Assembly (NCBI GenBank): GCA_016281355.1
Contig: JAEEIL010000032.1
Span: 1-64,000 of the forward strand
Direction: 5' to 3'
Source of the DNA: Elusimicrobiaceae bacterium
GTDB lineage: Bacteria; Elusimicrobiota; Elusimicrobia; Elusimicrobiales; Elusimicrobiaceae
Length of the DNA: 64,000 nucleotides
Positions 56,302 through 64,000 of the stretch are shown one piece after another. The translations under genes were made by a program, and so were the position numbers. The stretch's first letter is position 1, and each line of letters starts with the position of its first letter. The notes beneath the pieces were generated by a model, which worked only from the letters and a program-made list of their open reading frames with translations, had not been told where the DNA came from and did not search any database.

Positions 56302-59300
56302 ATGTACTTAAAAGCGCTTGAAATCATAGGTTTTAAATCATTTGCTGACAAAGTCCGCTTAAATTTTGAACCCGGTGTATCTTGTATCGTAGGGCCAAAC
56401 GGTTGCGGTAAATCAAATGTTATTGATTCCGTACGTTGGGCTATTGGTGAAATGTCTTGGAAATCACTCCGCTCCGGCTCAATGGTTGATATTATTTTTA
56501 ACGGAACAAAGCAAAGACCACCGCAAAATATGGCGCAAGTCAATATGATTTTTGACAACTCAAAGCGCGAACTCCCAATAGATTTTTCAGAAGTAACAGT
56601 CTCCCGTAAAATTTACCGCTCCGGTGAAAGTGAATATTATTTAAACCGCGTTCAATGCCGTTTAAAAGATATTCGTGAAATGTTTTTAGATACCGGTATC
56701 GGAGGGGAAGGTTATGCAATTATTGACCAGGGGTCAATCAGCAGACTGCTTGAAAATGCCGGCCCGCTTGAAAGGCGTGAAATGTTTGAAGAAGTGGCAG
56801 GCGTTTCAAAATACAAAGCAAAACGCGACGAAGCCATTCGTAAACTTGAGCATGTCGATATGGATATAGCACGCCTTAGCGATACTTTGGCTTTGATTGC
56901 AGAGCAAATTAAGAAACTTGACAGTGAAGCACGCAAAGCGCGTTTATACCAAAAATATCGCGAAGAATTAAAAGAAAGCGAAATTGCTTTGGCACTTGAA
57001 AATATCAAAAGCCATGACAAAGAAATTAACCAAACCGCTTTTGCATTAGAACCGATCTCAAAAGAAATACAAGATTTACAAGCCACTATTTCCGCCCTTG
57101 AAGGTGAAGCCGCCGCTTTAGATTTAAATTTAACCCATAAACAAAAAGAATACCAAGAATTTAATGAAAAGATCGCCGCAGCAAAATATCAAATAGGTTT
57201 GCTTGAAGGTGTAGTGCAAAACTGCCAGAACTTAACAGGCGAACTTACCTTGCAGCTTCAAAGTTCCAAAGCAGAAGAAGATTTAAGCAAAAAACGCTTG
57301 CTTGAACTTGTACCGGCCTTACAAAGTTTACAACAACAATTAACCCAAGCGACTGAGGCCCTTGTCCCTTTACAAGAAAAATATAATCAAAAATATGCAC
57401 AAGTTAAACAAAATGAAGAGCAATTAAAAATCGTGCAAGAGCAAATGGAGAGTGCAAGTTCCAAACTTTTGACATTAGCACAAGAAGAAATGGAATTAAG
57501 CGGCAAAATTGCCCTTGAAGAAAGTGCAATCTCGCATGAAAATAACAATTTAATTACTTTGCAACGCAATTTGGAAGCGCAAAAAGAACGTGCTGCGAGT
57601 ATCGATGGGGAAATTGCAAATTTCCAAAATACTGTTACCCAAAAAGAGCAAGAATTAAACGATTTAAAACAAAAACAGCAGGAACTGGAAGAATCAAAAC
57701 GCAATTTGGAAAACCAAAGGCAGGAATTAAATAAAACTTTGAGTGCTTTGCAAGCGGAAATTGCATCTTTAACAACCAAAATGCAGATGATTGAAATGCA
57801 AGGTAAAAAAGATCCTTATTGGATGGGTGCAAAAATTGTTGAAGAAAATAAAATTGCCGGCATAATGGGTACTTTGCGTAAAAACATCAAATTTAAAAAA
57901 GAATATACTTTGACAGTTGAAGAAACATTAGGTAAATTTTTAGATTCCTTAATCTGCCAAGACCTTGAAACCGCACAAAAAGCCATCAGCATTTTAAAGC
58001 AAAGAGGCGGAGCACGCGGAAGATTCTTAATTTTAAATAAAGTACCGCAAGTCAAAAATGAAAGTTCCATGTTCGGTAGTGCACAGAATTTACGTTCTTT
58101 AATTGAATGTAAACCTGAACTCTCAACTTTACTTGATTATTTATGTAGCGGTTATACTTTAGACGGAAGTGAAGTGGCAGGCAGTTTCTGGCTCTCCGGC
58201 GGTGAAAAGGAAGTTAAAACTTTGGAAAGCTTTTGGGCAGAAGAAGAATCCGCAAAAGCTGATTTAAAACAAAAAAACAAAGAACAAGAAGAAACTGCAC
58301 AAAAGATAATTAAGAATATGGAAGAAATTTCCTTAAAAGAACAGGAAATTAAAACAGCTGCTGCTAAAATTCAAGAAGATTTAATTGCATTAAATACGGC
58401 TAAAAATAATTTGGCTATACGCCAAAGAAATAAACAGGAAATTGAGGCCGCACAAGCACAAATAAACAAAAGTAAGGAAGAACTTTTGCAAAATTTAGAA
58501 GCACGCAAGCAAAAGATTAACACAGCAAAAGAAGAACTTAAAATTTTTAGAACTAAACAAGAAGAAACCAAAAAAGAGGTTGAAACTGCCCGCCATAAAC
58601 GTGCGGAACTTGAAAATGAAGCCGCTAATTTAAAAACAGAAATTGAGAGTGCTAATGCCGCTTTATACGAAGTAAAGTTGAAGAAAAACAATATTGAACT
58701 TGATTTAAAAACATCTTCAAGTGAACAACAGAATTTGGCAGAACAAGATAAAAAACGCCAAGAACAAATGCTTAAATCACAAGAGCGTATGAAAACCTTG
58801 GAAGAAGAGAAACTTACTTCACAGGCCAAACTTACCGCACAACGTGATGCTTTGGCTGCTTTAGAACTTTCCGAAACAAAAATGAAAGAAGGCTTAACTG
58901 CCATCAAACTTGAATTTGATAATAAAAATTCCGCTTTAAACAAAAATAAAACACGTGTTAATGAACTTACAGTAAAGGCGCATGATTTAGAAAATACTTT
59001 AACCAACCATCGTCGCCAAAAAACCGCAATTATTAACACTTTGCTTGAAAGCTGGAATATTACACAAGAAGAAGCCCAAATGAAATGGGGCGAAAAGAAG
59101 GTAGACCTTGACCGCGTCAAAATGATGCGCCACCGTATTGAGAGCATGGGCGCAGTTAATATGACCGCACCTGAAGAATACGACGCTTTAAAAGAAAGAA
59201 ATGATTTCTTAACCAAACAAATAGAAGATTTGCAAAATGCAAAACGCGACTTAAAGGCAGCAATAACCAAAATTAATGCTACAACACGCGAAAACTTTAA

Positions 59301-59772
59301 ATATACTTTTGAACAAGTTAGGACCTTCTATAAACAAATTTATAAGAAACTATCCATGGGTGGTGAAGCCGAACTTACTTTAACTGACCCAAATAATTTA
59401 CTTGAAACAGGTATTGAAGTAACCGCACAACCACCAGGCAAAAAACTGTTAAGCATAGCAGTTCTTTCAGGGGGCGAAAAGGCTTTCGCTGCTTTGGCGC
59501 TTTTGTTTGCTTTCTTTATGCATAAACCTTCACCGTTCTGTATTTTGGACGAAGCCGATGCACCTTTGGATGAAGCTAACGTAGGCAGATATGTTGATGT
59601 TATTAAGGAATTTTCAGCTAATACGCAATTTATCGTGGTAACACATAATAAGACCACGATGTCTGCTGCACAAATGCTTTACGGTATTACGATGGAAGAA
59701 AAAGGTGTTTCAAAGGTATTATCTTTGAACTTGAAAGAGCAAGAAGAAAAAATAAACCAACTTGTTGCTTAA
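56302..59772 (+). CDS. smc: Chromosome partition protein SMC
   Basis: A 1156-residue SMC ATPase. Walker A is GPNGCGKSNV near 32-41. Coiled coil runs to about 500, a hinge lies at about 505-650 (GTLRKNIKF ... GARGRFLILNK), and the second coiled coil ends near 1000. The signature is LSGGEKAFAALAL and Walker B is CILDEADAPLDEANV. It organises the chromosome with ScpA/ScpB, which are not here. No Shine-Dalgarno. Converges with the SGNH lipoprotein gene with only 3 nt between stops. Confidence 0.97.
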   Translation: MYLKALEIIGFKSFADKVRLNFEPGVSCIVGPNGCGKSNVIDSVRWAIGEMSWKSLRSGSMVDIIFNGTKQRPPQNMAQVNMIFDNSKRELPIDFSEVTVSRKIYRSGESEYYLNRVQCRLKDIREMFLDTGIGGEGYAIIDQGSISRLLENAGPLERREMFEEVAGVSKYKAKRDEAIRKLEHVDMDIARLSDTLALIAEQIKKLDSEARKARLYQKYREELKESEIALALENIKSHDKEINQTAFALEPISKEIQDLQATISALEGEAAALDLNLTHKQKEYQEFNEKIAAAKYQIGLLEGVVQNCQNLTGELTLQLQSSKAEEDLSKKRLLELVPALQSLQQQLTQATEALVPLQEKYNQKYAQVKQNEEQLKIVQEQMESASSKLLTLAQEEMELSGKIALEESAISHENNNLITLQRNLEAQKERAASIDGEIANFQNTVTQKEQELNDLKQKQQELEESKRNLENQRQELNKTLSALQAEIASLTTKMQMIEMQGKKDPYWMGAKIVEENKIAGIMGTLRKNIKFKKEYTLTVEETLGKFLDSLICQDLETAQKAISILKQRGGARGRFLILNKVPQVKNESSMFGSAQNLRSLIECKPELSTLLDYLCSGYTLDGSEVAGSFWLSGGEKEVKTLESFWAEEESAKADLKQKNKEQEETAQKIIKNMEEISLKEQEIKTAAAKIQEDLIALNTAKNNLAIRQRNKQEIEAAQAQINKSKEELLQNLEARKQKINTAKEELKIFRTKQEETKKEVETARHKRAELENEAANLKTEIESANAALYEVKLKKNNIELDLKTSSSEQQNLAEQDKKRQEQMLKSQERMKTLEEEKLTSQAKLTAQRDALAALELSETKMKEGLTAIKLEFDNKNSALNKNKTRVNELTVKAHDLENTLTNHRRQKTAIINTLLESWNITQEEAQMKWGEKKVDLDRVKMMRHRIESMGAVNMTAPEEYDALKERNDFLTKQIEDLQNAKRDLKAAITKINATTRENFKYTFEQVRTFYKQIYKKLSMGGEAELTLTDPNNLLETGIEVTAQPPGKKLLSIAVLSGGEKAFAALALLFAFFMHKPSPFCILDEADAPLDEANVGRYVDVIKEFSANTQFIVVTHNKTTMSAAQMLYGITMEEKGVSKVLSLNLKEQEEKINQLVA

Positions 59773-59775
59773 TAT

Positions 59776-60375
59776 CTATTTCAAATACGGTTCAATTACT
59801 TTTTTAACTTTAGTAGCAACAATTTCATAGCCCTTACTGTTTGGATGTATTTGGTCCGACTTAAGGGCTTTCTCATTGTAAATACCATCCATAATGCCGG
59901 GGACAAACAAAGTATTGTATTCTTTGGCAATTTGTTTTTGAATTTTAGTGTAAGCTTCCATAGGATAAGCGCCACCGGTATCTACTAAAACGGCTATTGC
60001 ACCCAAGCCTTGTACTTGGCGGACTATTTCCCTCAAATTTTTTTCGGTCTGTTCTTTTGGAATTCTTCTAAAAAAATCATTGGCGGAAAATTCTATTAAA
60101 ACCATATACGGGGAATATCTCTTTATTTCATCAATTCTGGCAAGGCCATTAGCGGAAGTGTTACCGCTGACACCTAAATTTACAACTTCCCGTCCCAACA
60201 TTTGGCTTAAACGGGCAGGGTAGGCTTCATTTTCGGCAGCACCATAGCCCTTAGTTAAACTATCACCGAAAGCAATGATATCCGTATTGGAATTAGGATA
60301 ATTTTTAGGGATAGGCTTATTGCAAGCAACAACTAAAAACAAAACAGCAATTAAGTAAAAATATTTCTTAATCAT
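59776..60375 (-). CDS. SGNH/GDSL-family lipoprotein hydrolase
   Basis: A 199-residue lipoprotein. The signal ends in lipobox VVAC (Cys18). The GDSL block is [11 protein letters not shown] near 36-46 with the catalytic Ser. The Gly block is LGVSGNT. The Asn block is SAND in place of the usual GGND. The catalytic Asp/His pair is in [10 protein letters not shown]. It resembles TesA-like arylesterase/lysophospholipase, but is membrane-anchored. No Shine-Dalgarno; TATAAT lies 6 nt before the ATG. The substrate could be an ester on lipid, glycan or peptidoglycan. Confidence 0.85.
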   Translation of the reverse strand: MIKKYFYLIAVLFLVVACNKPIPKNYPNSNTDIIAFGDSLTKGYGAAENEAYPARLSQMLGREVVNLGVSGNTSANGLARIDEIKRYSPYMVLIEFSANDFFRRIPKEQTEKNLREIVRQVQGLGAIAVLVDTGGAYPMEAYTKIQKQIAKEYNTLFVPGIMDGIYNEKALKSDQIHPNSKGYEIVATKVKKVIEPYLK

Positions 60376-60381
60376 ATAAAA

Positions 60382-60393
60382 ATTATATACAAT
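60382..60393. promoter_or_regulatory. Two abutting divergent -10 boxes between the SGNH gene and dapL
   Basis: Minus strand TATAAT at 60387-60382, 6 nt before ATG 60375; plus strand TACAAT at 60388-60393, 6 nt before ATG 60400. The whole intergenic gap is 24 bp. For the SGNH gene a TTTACT at 60410-60405, inside dapL, lies 17 nt upstream as a possible -35. Confidence 0.55.
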
Positions 60394-60399
60394 ATCTAT

Positions 60400-61587
60400 A
60401 TGAAAGTAAATGAAAACTATTTAAATTTGGAAGCATCGTATCTATTCCCTAAAATAGCCAAGAAAACGGCTGAATTTAAGGCACAAAACCCAAGTGCAAA
60501 GGTTATCAGCTTGGGTATTGGAGATGTCACACAACCACTGGCCCCGGCGGTAATTTCTGCCATGCAAAAGGCTGTTGAGGAAATGGGAAAAAAGGAAACT
60601 TTCCGCGGATATGGCCCGGAACAAGGTTATGATTTTTTAATAAAAGCAATTATTGAAAACGACTATAAAGCGCGCGGTATATCTTTAGATACAGACGAAG
60701 TTTTTGTAAGTGACGGTGCTAAATGCGATGTCGGAAATATTCAGGAAATATTTTCAGCCGATTGCACTGTTTTGTTAACAGATCCTATTTATCCGGTTTA
60801 TCGTGATACAAATATTATGGCAGGCCGTAAAATTTTAAAAGTGCCTGCAATTAAAGAAAACAATTTTACCCCCGCTCCTCCAAAAGAACATAGTGATATA
60901 GTTTATATTTGCTCTCCAAATAATCCGACCGGTGCAACCATGACAAAAGAGCAATTAACACAATGGGTTGCATATGCGAAAAAAGAGCAGGCAATAATTA
61001 TTTACGATTCAGCATATGAGGCTTATATTCAAGATGATAATTTGCCACATTCAATTTATGAAATAGATGGGGCTAAAGATGTCGCTATTGAAGTACGGTC
61101 ATACTCCAAAACAGCCGGTTTTACCGGTACACGCTGCGCTTACATGGTCGTACCCAAGACATTAAAAGGATTGGCTAACGGTAAAGAAGTTTCTTTAAAT
61201 GCCCTATGGCGCAGACGCCATACAACAAAGTTTAATGGCGTTTCGTATATAATACAACGCGGGGCTGAAGCAATTTATACCGATGAAGGGAAAAAACAAA
61301 TAAAAGAAACCATTGCTTATTATATGGAAAATGCGAAAATAATTCGCAATGCTTTAAAAGATTTAGGCTACACAGTTTACGGGGGACAAAATGCCCCTTA
61401 TATTTGGCTTGAAGTCCCAAGAGGGCAAACTTCTTTTGGCTTTTTTGAAAAATTACTTACACAATGCGCTTTAGTTTGTACACCGGGTGCCGGTTTTGGA
61501 GAAGCCGGTGAAGGTTATTGCCGCCTAACTGCATTCGGTAGCCGTGAAAATACTTTAGAAGCACTAGAGAGAATAAAAAAATTATGA
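60400..61587 (+). CDS. dapL: LL-diaminopimelate aminotransferase
   Basis: A 395-residue class I/II PLP aminotransferase of the DapL subfamily. It has [14 protein letters not shown] at the start, [27 protein letters not shown] and [11 protein letters not shown], all DapL-typical. The PLP lysine is in [14 protein letters not shown]. It converts tetrahydrodipicolinate directly to LL-DAP, bypassing the succinyl/acetyl steps. It overlaps dapF by 4 nt, so the next enzyme is co-translated. No Shine-Dalgarno. Confidence 0.94.
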   Translation: MKVNENYLNLEASYLFPKIAKKTAEFKAQNPSAKVISLGIGDVTQPLAPAVISAMQKAVEEMGKKETFRGYGPEQGYDFLIKAIIENDYKARGISLDTDEVFVSDGAKCDVGNIQEIFSADCTVLLTDPIYPVYRDTNIMAGRKILKVPAIKENNFTPAPPKEHSDIVYICSPNNPTGATMTKEQLTQWVAYAKKEQAIIIYDSAYEAYIQDDNLPHSIYEIDGAKDVAIEVRSYSKTAGFTGTRCAYMVVPKTLKGLANGKEVSLNALWRRRHTTKFNGVSYIIQRGAEAIYTDEGKKQIKETIAYYMENAKIIRNALKDLGYTVYGGQNAPYIWLEVPRGQTSFGFFEKLLTQCALVCTPGAGFGEAGEGYCRLTAFGSRENTLEALERIKKL

Positions 61588-62390
61588 AACAAATACCCTT
61601 TATAAAAATGGATGGGCTTGGAAATGATTTTATAATTATTGACGGGCGTAAAAACAGAATTACCCTATCCCCGGTTCTTATCAGCAAAATGGCGAACAGA
61701 AAAACCGGTATTGGTTTTGACCAACTTATTTTACTTAAGAAATCAAAAAATTGCGATGTAAAAATGGAAATTTTTAATGCAGATGGTTCAACTGCCGGTG
61801 CTTGCGGAAACGGTACACGTTGCGTAAGCAGTTTGATTTTTGAAGAAACAAAAAAACAAAAAATTACTTTAGAAGCACCTTATAAAAAAATCTTAAGTGC
61901 ATGGCGCGGAAAATTAATTACCGTAGATATGGGCGAGCCTAAGACCGGCTGGAAAGATATCCCTCTTTCTAAAAAATCAGATACTTTGAATTTAAAAATC
62001 TTACCTGCTTTACCTGCCGCAGTTTGTACTTCTATGGGCAATCCGCATGCTGTATTTTTTGTTAAAAATGTAGCAAAAATAAATATTGCCGAACTTGGTA
62101 AAAAAGTGGAAAACAGTAAAATTTTCCCACAAAGAACTAATGTGGAATTTGCACAAATTTTAGGACCGCAAAAAATACGCATGCGTGTTTGGGAACGCGG
62201 TGCCGGCATAACGATGGCTTGCGGCAGTGGGGCTTGTGCAACTTTAGCAGGGGCAATCAGACGTGGCCTCATTAAAAATAAGGCAGCAATTATTATGGAT
62301 GGCGGCACTTTGTTTATAGAACAAAAAGAGGGCCACATCTTAATGAGTGGCCCCGTAAACAAAGCTTTTAACGGTATTTACTTCGCTTAA
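61584..62390 (+). CDS. dapF: Diaminopimelate epimerase
   Basis: A 268-residue DapF. Two catalytic cysteines are in [15 protein letters not shown] near 66-80 and [10 protein letters not shown] near 209-218, as in the two-base epimerase mechanism. [12 protein letters not shown] at the start is standard. It makes meso-DAP from LL-DAP for peptidoglycan and lysine. Directly coupled to dapL (ATGA). Confidence 0.96.
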   Translation: MKQIPFIKMDGLGNDFIIIDGRKNRITLSPVLISKMANRKTGIGFDQLILLKKSKNCDVKMEIFNADGSTAGACGNGTRCVSSLIFEETKKQKITLEAPYKKILSAWRGKLITVDMGEPKTGWKDIPLSKKSDTLNLKILPALPAAVCTSMGNPHAVFFVKNVAKINIAELGKKVENSKIFPQRTNVEFAQILGPQKIRMRVWERGAGITMACGSGACATLAGAIRRGLIKNKAAIIMDGGTLFIEQKEGHILMSGPVNKAFNGIYFA

Positions 62391-62393
62391 TTT

Positions 62394-63149
62394 CTATCCG
62401 AAAACCGACAATGCGAAGTTCCTTGTTCTGGGATTATCCAACAAAACTGTTTTTAAATTTTCTTCTTTAAGAAGAGGTGCAAGAGTTTTGTTCCCTTCAA
62501 TAAGTTTCTTCGCCTGGTTCGGATTATTTAAGAAGTAATTTGCACTTCTACTAAGCAAGACCTGTTGAACTAAAGTGCTGTTAAAAAGTTTATTAAGTAG
62601 ATCCTGATCTTTCAAAACACCTTTAAAGGCACTACCTTCTATGAGCGAAACCATTTCTGGAGAGTTATTCTCGACCAAATCCGAAATTGAAAGATAATTA
62701 CTTAAAATATCAATAACATCCGCGCGATTAAAAAACCCGTCCATGACATCCTTGTTATTAAAAACGACTTCAATAACTTGCGGGAAATCTAAATTATTTG
62801 CAACTGTATTGTTTAAGCTCCAATTCGTCGCCCCGATTAAACGTAAATCTTCAGGAGATGCATAGGCTATATTACCTATATTCAAACTCTTAATTGCCTG
62901 CCCTACATCATCATAACGGGCGGCCTGTGTTTGGCGTGTTTCCACAGGAGCGACAAAAGTTTCTTCCGAATTGACCGGAGCCTGTTCCACATATTCAACT
63001 TTGTCGTTGGTAAAAGAAGCTAATTGCTCTTTAGTGATTTTGGAACTCAAATCACTGCTTTCTTTAGCATAGCGGGAAACACCGTAAGTGATCAAAACTG
63101 CCAAGAACATAACAACTATAACATGGAAAAATGTAGAGTTTTCTTTCAT
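62394..63149 (-). CDS. Membrane-anchored helical protein, unknown function
   Basis: A 251-residue protein with one N-terminal membrane helix (about 9-25), a disordered segment rich in Glu, Gln and Thr (about 30-80), and a helical C-terminal domain (about 85-251). That domain contains several short repeats of the form (V/L)(L/I)..(P/N)....(L/F)(L/F), such as VIDILSNYLSISDLVEN and YFLNNPNQAKKLIEGN. I recognise no family. TGTTAAAAT ends 6 nt before the ATG, so it is probably leaderless. Converges on dapF with 3 nt between stops. Confidence 0.6.
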   Translation of the reverse strand: MKENSTFFHVIVVMFLAVLITYGVSRYAKESSDLSSKITKEQLASFTNDKVEYVEQAPVNSEETFVAPVETRQTQAARYDDVGQAIKSLNIGNIAYASPEDLRLIGATNWSLNNTVANNLDFPQVIEVVFNNKDVMDGFFNRADVIDILSNYLSISDLVENNSPEMVSLIEGSAFKGVLKDQDLLNKLFNSTLVQQVLLSRSANYFLNNPNQAKKLIEGNKTLAPLLKEENLKTVLLDNPRTRNFALSVFG

Positions 63150-63155
63150 AAAAAT

Positions 63156-63164
63156 ATTTTAACA
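63156..63164 (-). promoter_or_regulatory. Extended -10 placing transcription at the 63149 start codon
   Basis: TGTTAAAAT on the minus strand (63164-63156), then 6 nt and ATG 63149. Confidence 0.5.
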
Positions 63165-63186
63165 TAAAATATTAAAATTTACAAAA

Positions 63187-63642
63187 TTATTTTAGCTCTT
63201 TTAACAAAGTTCTTACTTGTTTTTTGAGAACAGGATGCCTTTTATATGCCGCAATCTCAGATAGAGGCCTTAGGACAAAAAACCTCTTATCGGCACGCGG
63301 ATGCGGTATTATTAAAGCAGGTGTTTTAAAAACTAAATTTCCATAGAAAATTATATCCAAATCAATAGTACGCGGGCCATTTCTAAACGGAGTATTACGT
63401 TTTAATAAATGCTCGATATTTTTAAGTTCTTTAAGTAAATTTTTAGGTGTTAAAGTAGTTTTAAATTTAACTGCGCCGTTCAAAAAATCATCTTGATTTA
63501 AAAAACCCTCCGGCTTGGTTTTTATAAAGTTTGATACTTTAATAATCTCGCCGAGTTTAGCAAGTTCTTTTAAGGCAAGTTTGATATTTTTGTCAGGATC
63601 AATATTACTGCCGATAGCTAAATAAACGATGTTACTCTTCAT
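63187..63642 (-). CDS. folK: 6-hydroxymethyl-dihydropterin pyrophosphokinase
   Basis: A 151-residue HPPK. It has the YLAIGSNIDPDKN start, the NGAVKFKT loop, RNGPRTIDLDIIFYG with the Mg-binding Asp pair, and IIPHPRADKRFFVLRPL. It pyrophosphorylates 6-hydroxymethyl-7,8-dihydropterin in folate synthesis. ATG 63642 lies inside the end of the PTPS-like gene (11 nt overlap), so the two are coupled. No dihydroneopterin aldolase gene (folB) is visible here. Confidence 0.94.
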   Translation of the reverse strand: MKSNIVYLAIGSNIDPDKNIKLALKELAKLGEIIKVSNFIKTKPEGFLNQDDFLNGAVKFKTTLTPKNLLKELKNIEHLLKRNTPFRNGPRTIDLDIIFYGNLVFKTPALIIPHPRADKRFFVLRPLSEIAAYKRHPVLKKQVRTLLKELK

Positions 63643-63973
63643 AAGTTACGGAATAATTTTCTTTTTCAAATACTTCGATTTTACAAATTTGAGGAAACTT
63701 TTCTTTTATTTTATTAAATAAAAATATTGCCACATTTTCGGTAGTAGAATTAGGAATAATTTTATTTAAAACTTTAAAAGACAAACCCTTGTTTAATTCA
63801 TTAAGAAATTGTTCTACTTCCCGAAAGTCCACCAAGAATCCTTCTTCATTTAGCGGGCCTGTTAAAGTAACAATATAAACAAAAGTATGATCGTGTATCG
63901 GCTCATCTAAAGCCCCATCATGATAATGAGAAGCACGAAATTGCGATTTAACGGAAATTTTTATATTTTTCAT
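63632..63973 (-). CDS. 6-pyruvoyl-tetrahydropterin synthase family, PTPS-III-like
   Basis: A 113-residue PTPS/QueD-fold protein. Zinc ligands are His16, His27 and His29 (ASHYHDG ... IHDH). The catalytic Cys of QueD (C-x-x-x-H-G-H) is absent; Glu24 stands three residues before His27 (EPIHDH). The family's usual Asp-His pair in the LDHxxLN region is also altered (LSFKVLN). PTPS-III enzymes with Glu in the active site make 6-hydroxymethyl-dihydropterin and replace FolB in some bacteria. Overlap with folK, which uses that product, supports this. A QueD function cannot be fully ruled out. AAGGAGG precedes the ATG. Confidence 0.8.
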   Translation of the reverse strand: MKNIKISVKSQFRASHYHDGALDEPIHDHTFVYIVTLTGPLNEEGFLVDFREVEQFLNELNKGLSFKVLNKIIPNSTTENVAIFLFNKIKEKFPQICKIEVFEKENYSVTYEE

Positions 63974-64000
63974 AAATTTAAAGCCTCCTTAGTTTCTTTT

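Noticed and set aside
58371-59270. 299-codon frame opposite smc
   Set aside because: Shadow of the coiled coil: Lys/Glu codons read backwards give a Ser/Phe/Leu-rich frame; no start signal.

Overview
The window is a 64 kb stretch of an AT-rich, compact, Gram-negative-type bacterial chromosome. No rRNA gene or taxonomic marker allows a firm placement. Several features fit a gut-associated member of the Elusimicrobiota (Elusimicrobium and relatives): a small pseudopilin-like gene plus two proteins carrying pilin-head-like modules, an LL-diaminopimelate aminotransferase lysine/peptidoglycan route, LPS export and lipid A modification genes, and very tight gene packing. That placement is an inference. 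Nearly everything is housekeeping. I saw no insertion sequence, CRISPR array, toxin-antitoxin pair or classical defence island.

Layout. 1-2060: the start of hpf, then an orphan pair of phage head genes (portal and prohead protease) behind a promoter and an immediate hairpin. 2074-6723 (minus): two envelope proteins with pilin-head-like modules, trmJ, cyuA, radC. 6763-7167 (minus): a GC-rich, highly structured, apparently noncoding RNA of about 405 nt with its own promoter and terminator, beside tRNA-Ala. 7469-17107 (minus): gcvT-gcvH-gcvPA-gcvPB-lplA (glycine cleavage plus the ligase that can lipoylate GcvH), then an M50-like membrane protein, an AsmA-like protein, pyrE and rlmI. 17209-23721 (minus): a lipid A L-Ara4N operon, arnB-arnC-arnA(formyltransferase)-arnA(decarboxylase)-arnT-arnD, with ArnA split into two genes and ugd divergent beside it. 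25126-30043 (plus): ruvA-ruvB-spoIID-like-queA-tgt, facing a CbpA-type dnaJ. 31094-31220: a nested inverted repeat, then a CAU tRNA.

31500-37426: small membrane proteins, a DUF3137 protein, a TPR/ankyrin protein, yggU, a Xer recombinase, rdgB and a signal-peptide-bearing peptidase T. 37542-44892: valS, a DoxX-like protein, an outer-membrane barrel, a deoxyhypusine-synthase-like protein, glyA and mtnP. 44982-51745: lptF-lptG-PBP1A (plus) against nusB-ligA (minus). 51775-62390: pseudopilin, M42 peptidase, transketolase, PCC-domain protein, smc, SGNH lipoprotein, dapL-dapF. 62394-63973 (minus): an anchored protein of unknown function, folK and a PTPS-family enzyme with Glu in place of the catalytic Cys.

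Two themes run across the window. First, many monocistronic or first genes have a sigma70-like -10 box (often extended, TGnTAnAAT) exactly 6 nt before the ATG and no Shine-Dalgarno, which points to widespread leaderless transcription. Second, the envelope genes (arn operon, lptFG, AsmA-like, PBP1A, dapLF, outer-membrane barrel) describe a cell with LPS, a lipid A charge-masking pathway and diaminopimelate peptidoglycan. The best candidates for undescribed biology are the 405-nt RNA, the leaderless promoter pattern (including two abutting divergent promoters in a 24-bp gap) and the reuse of pilin heads in non-pilin envelope proteins.
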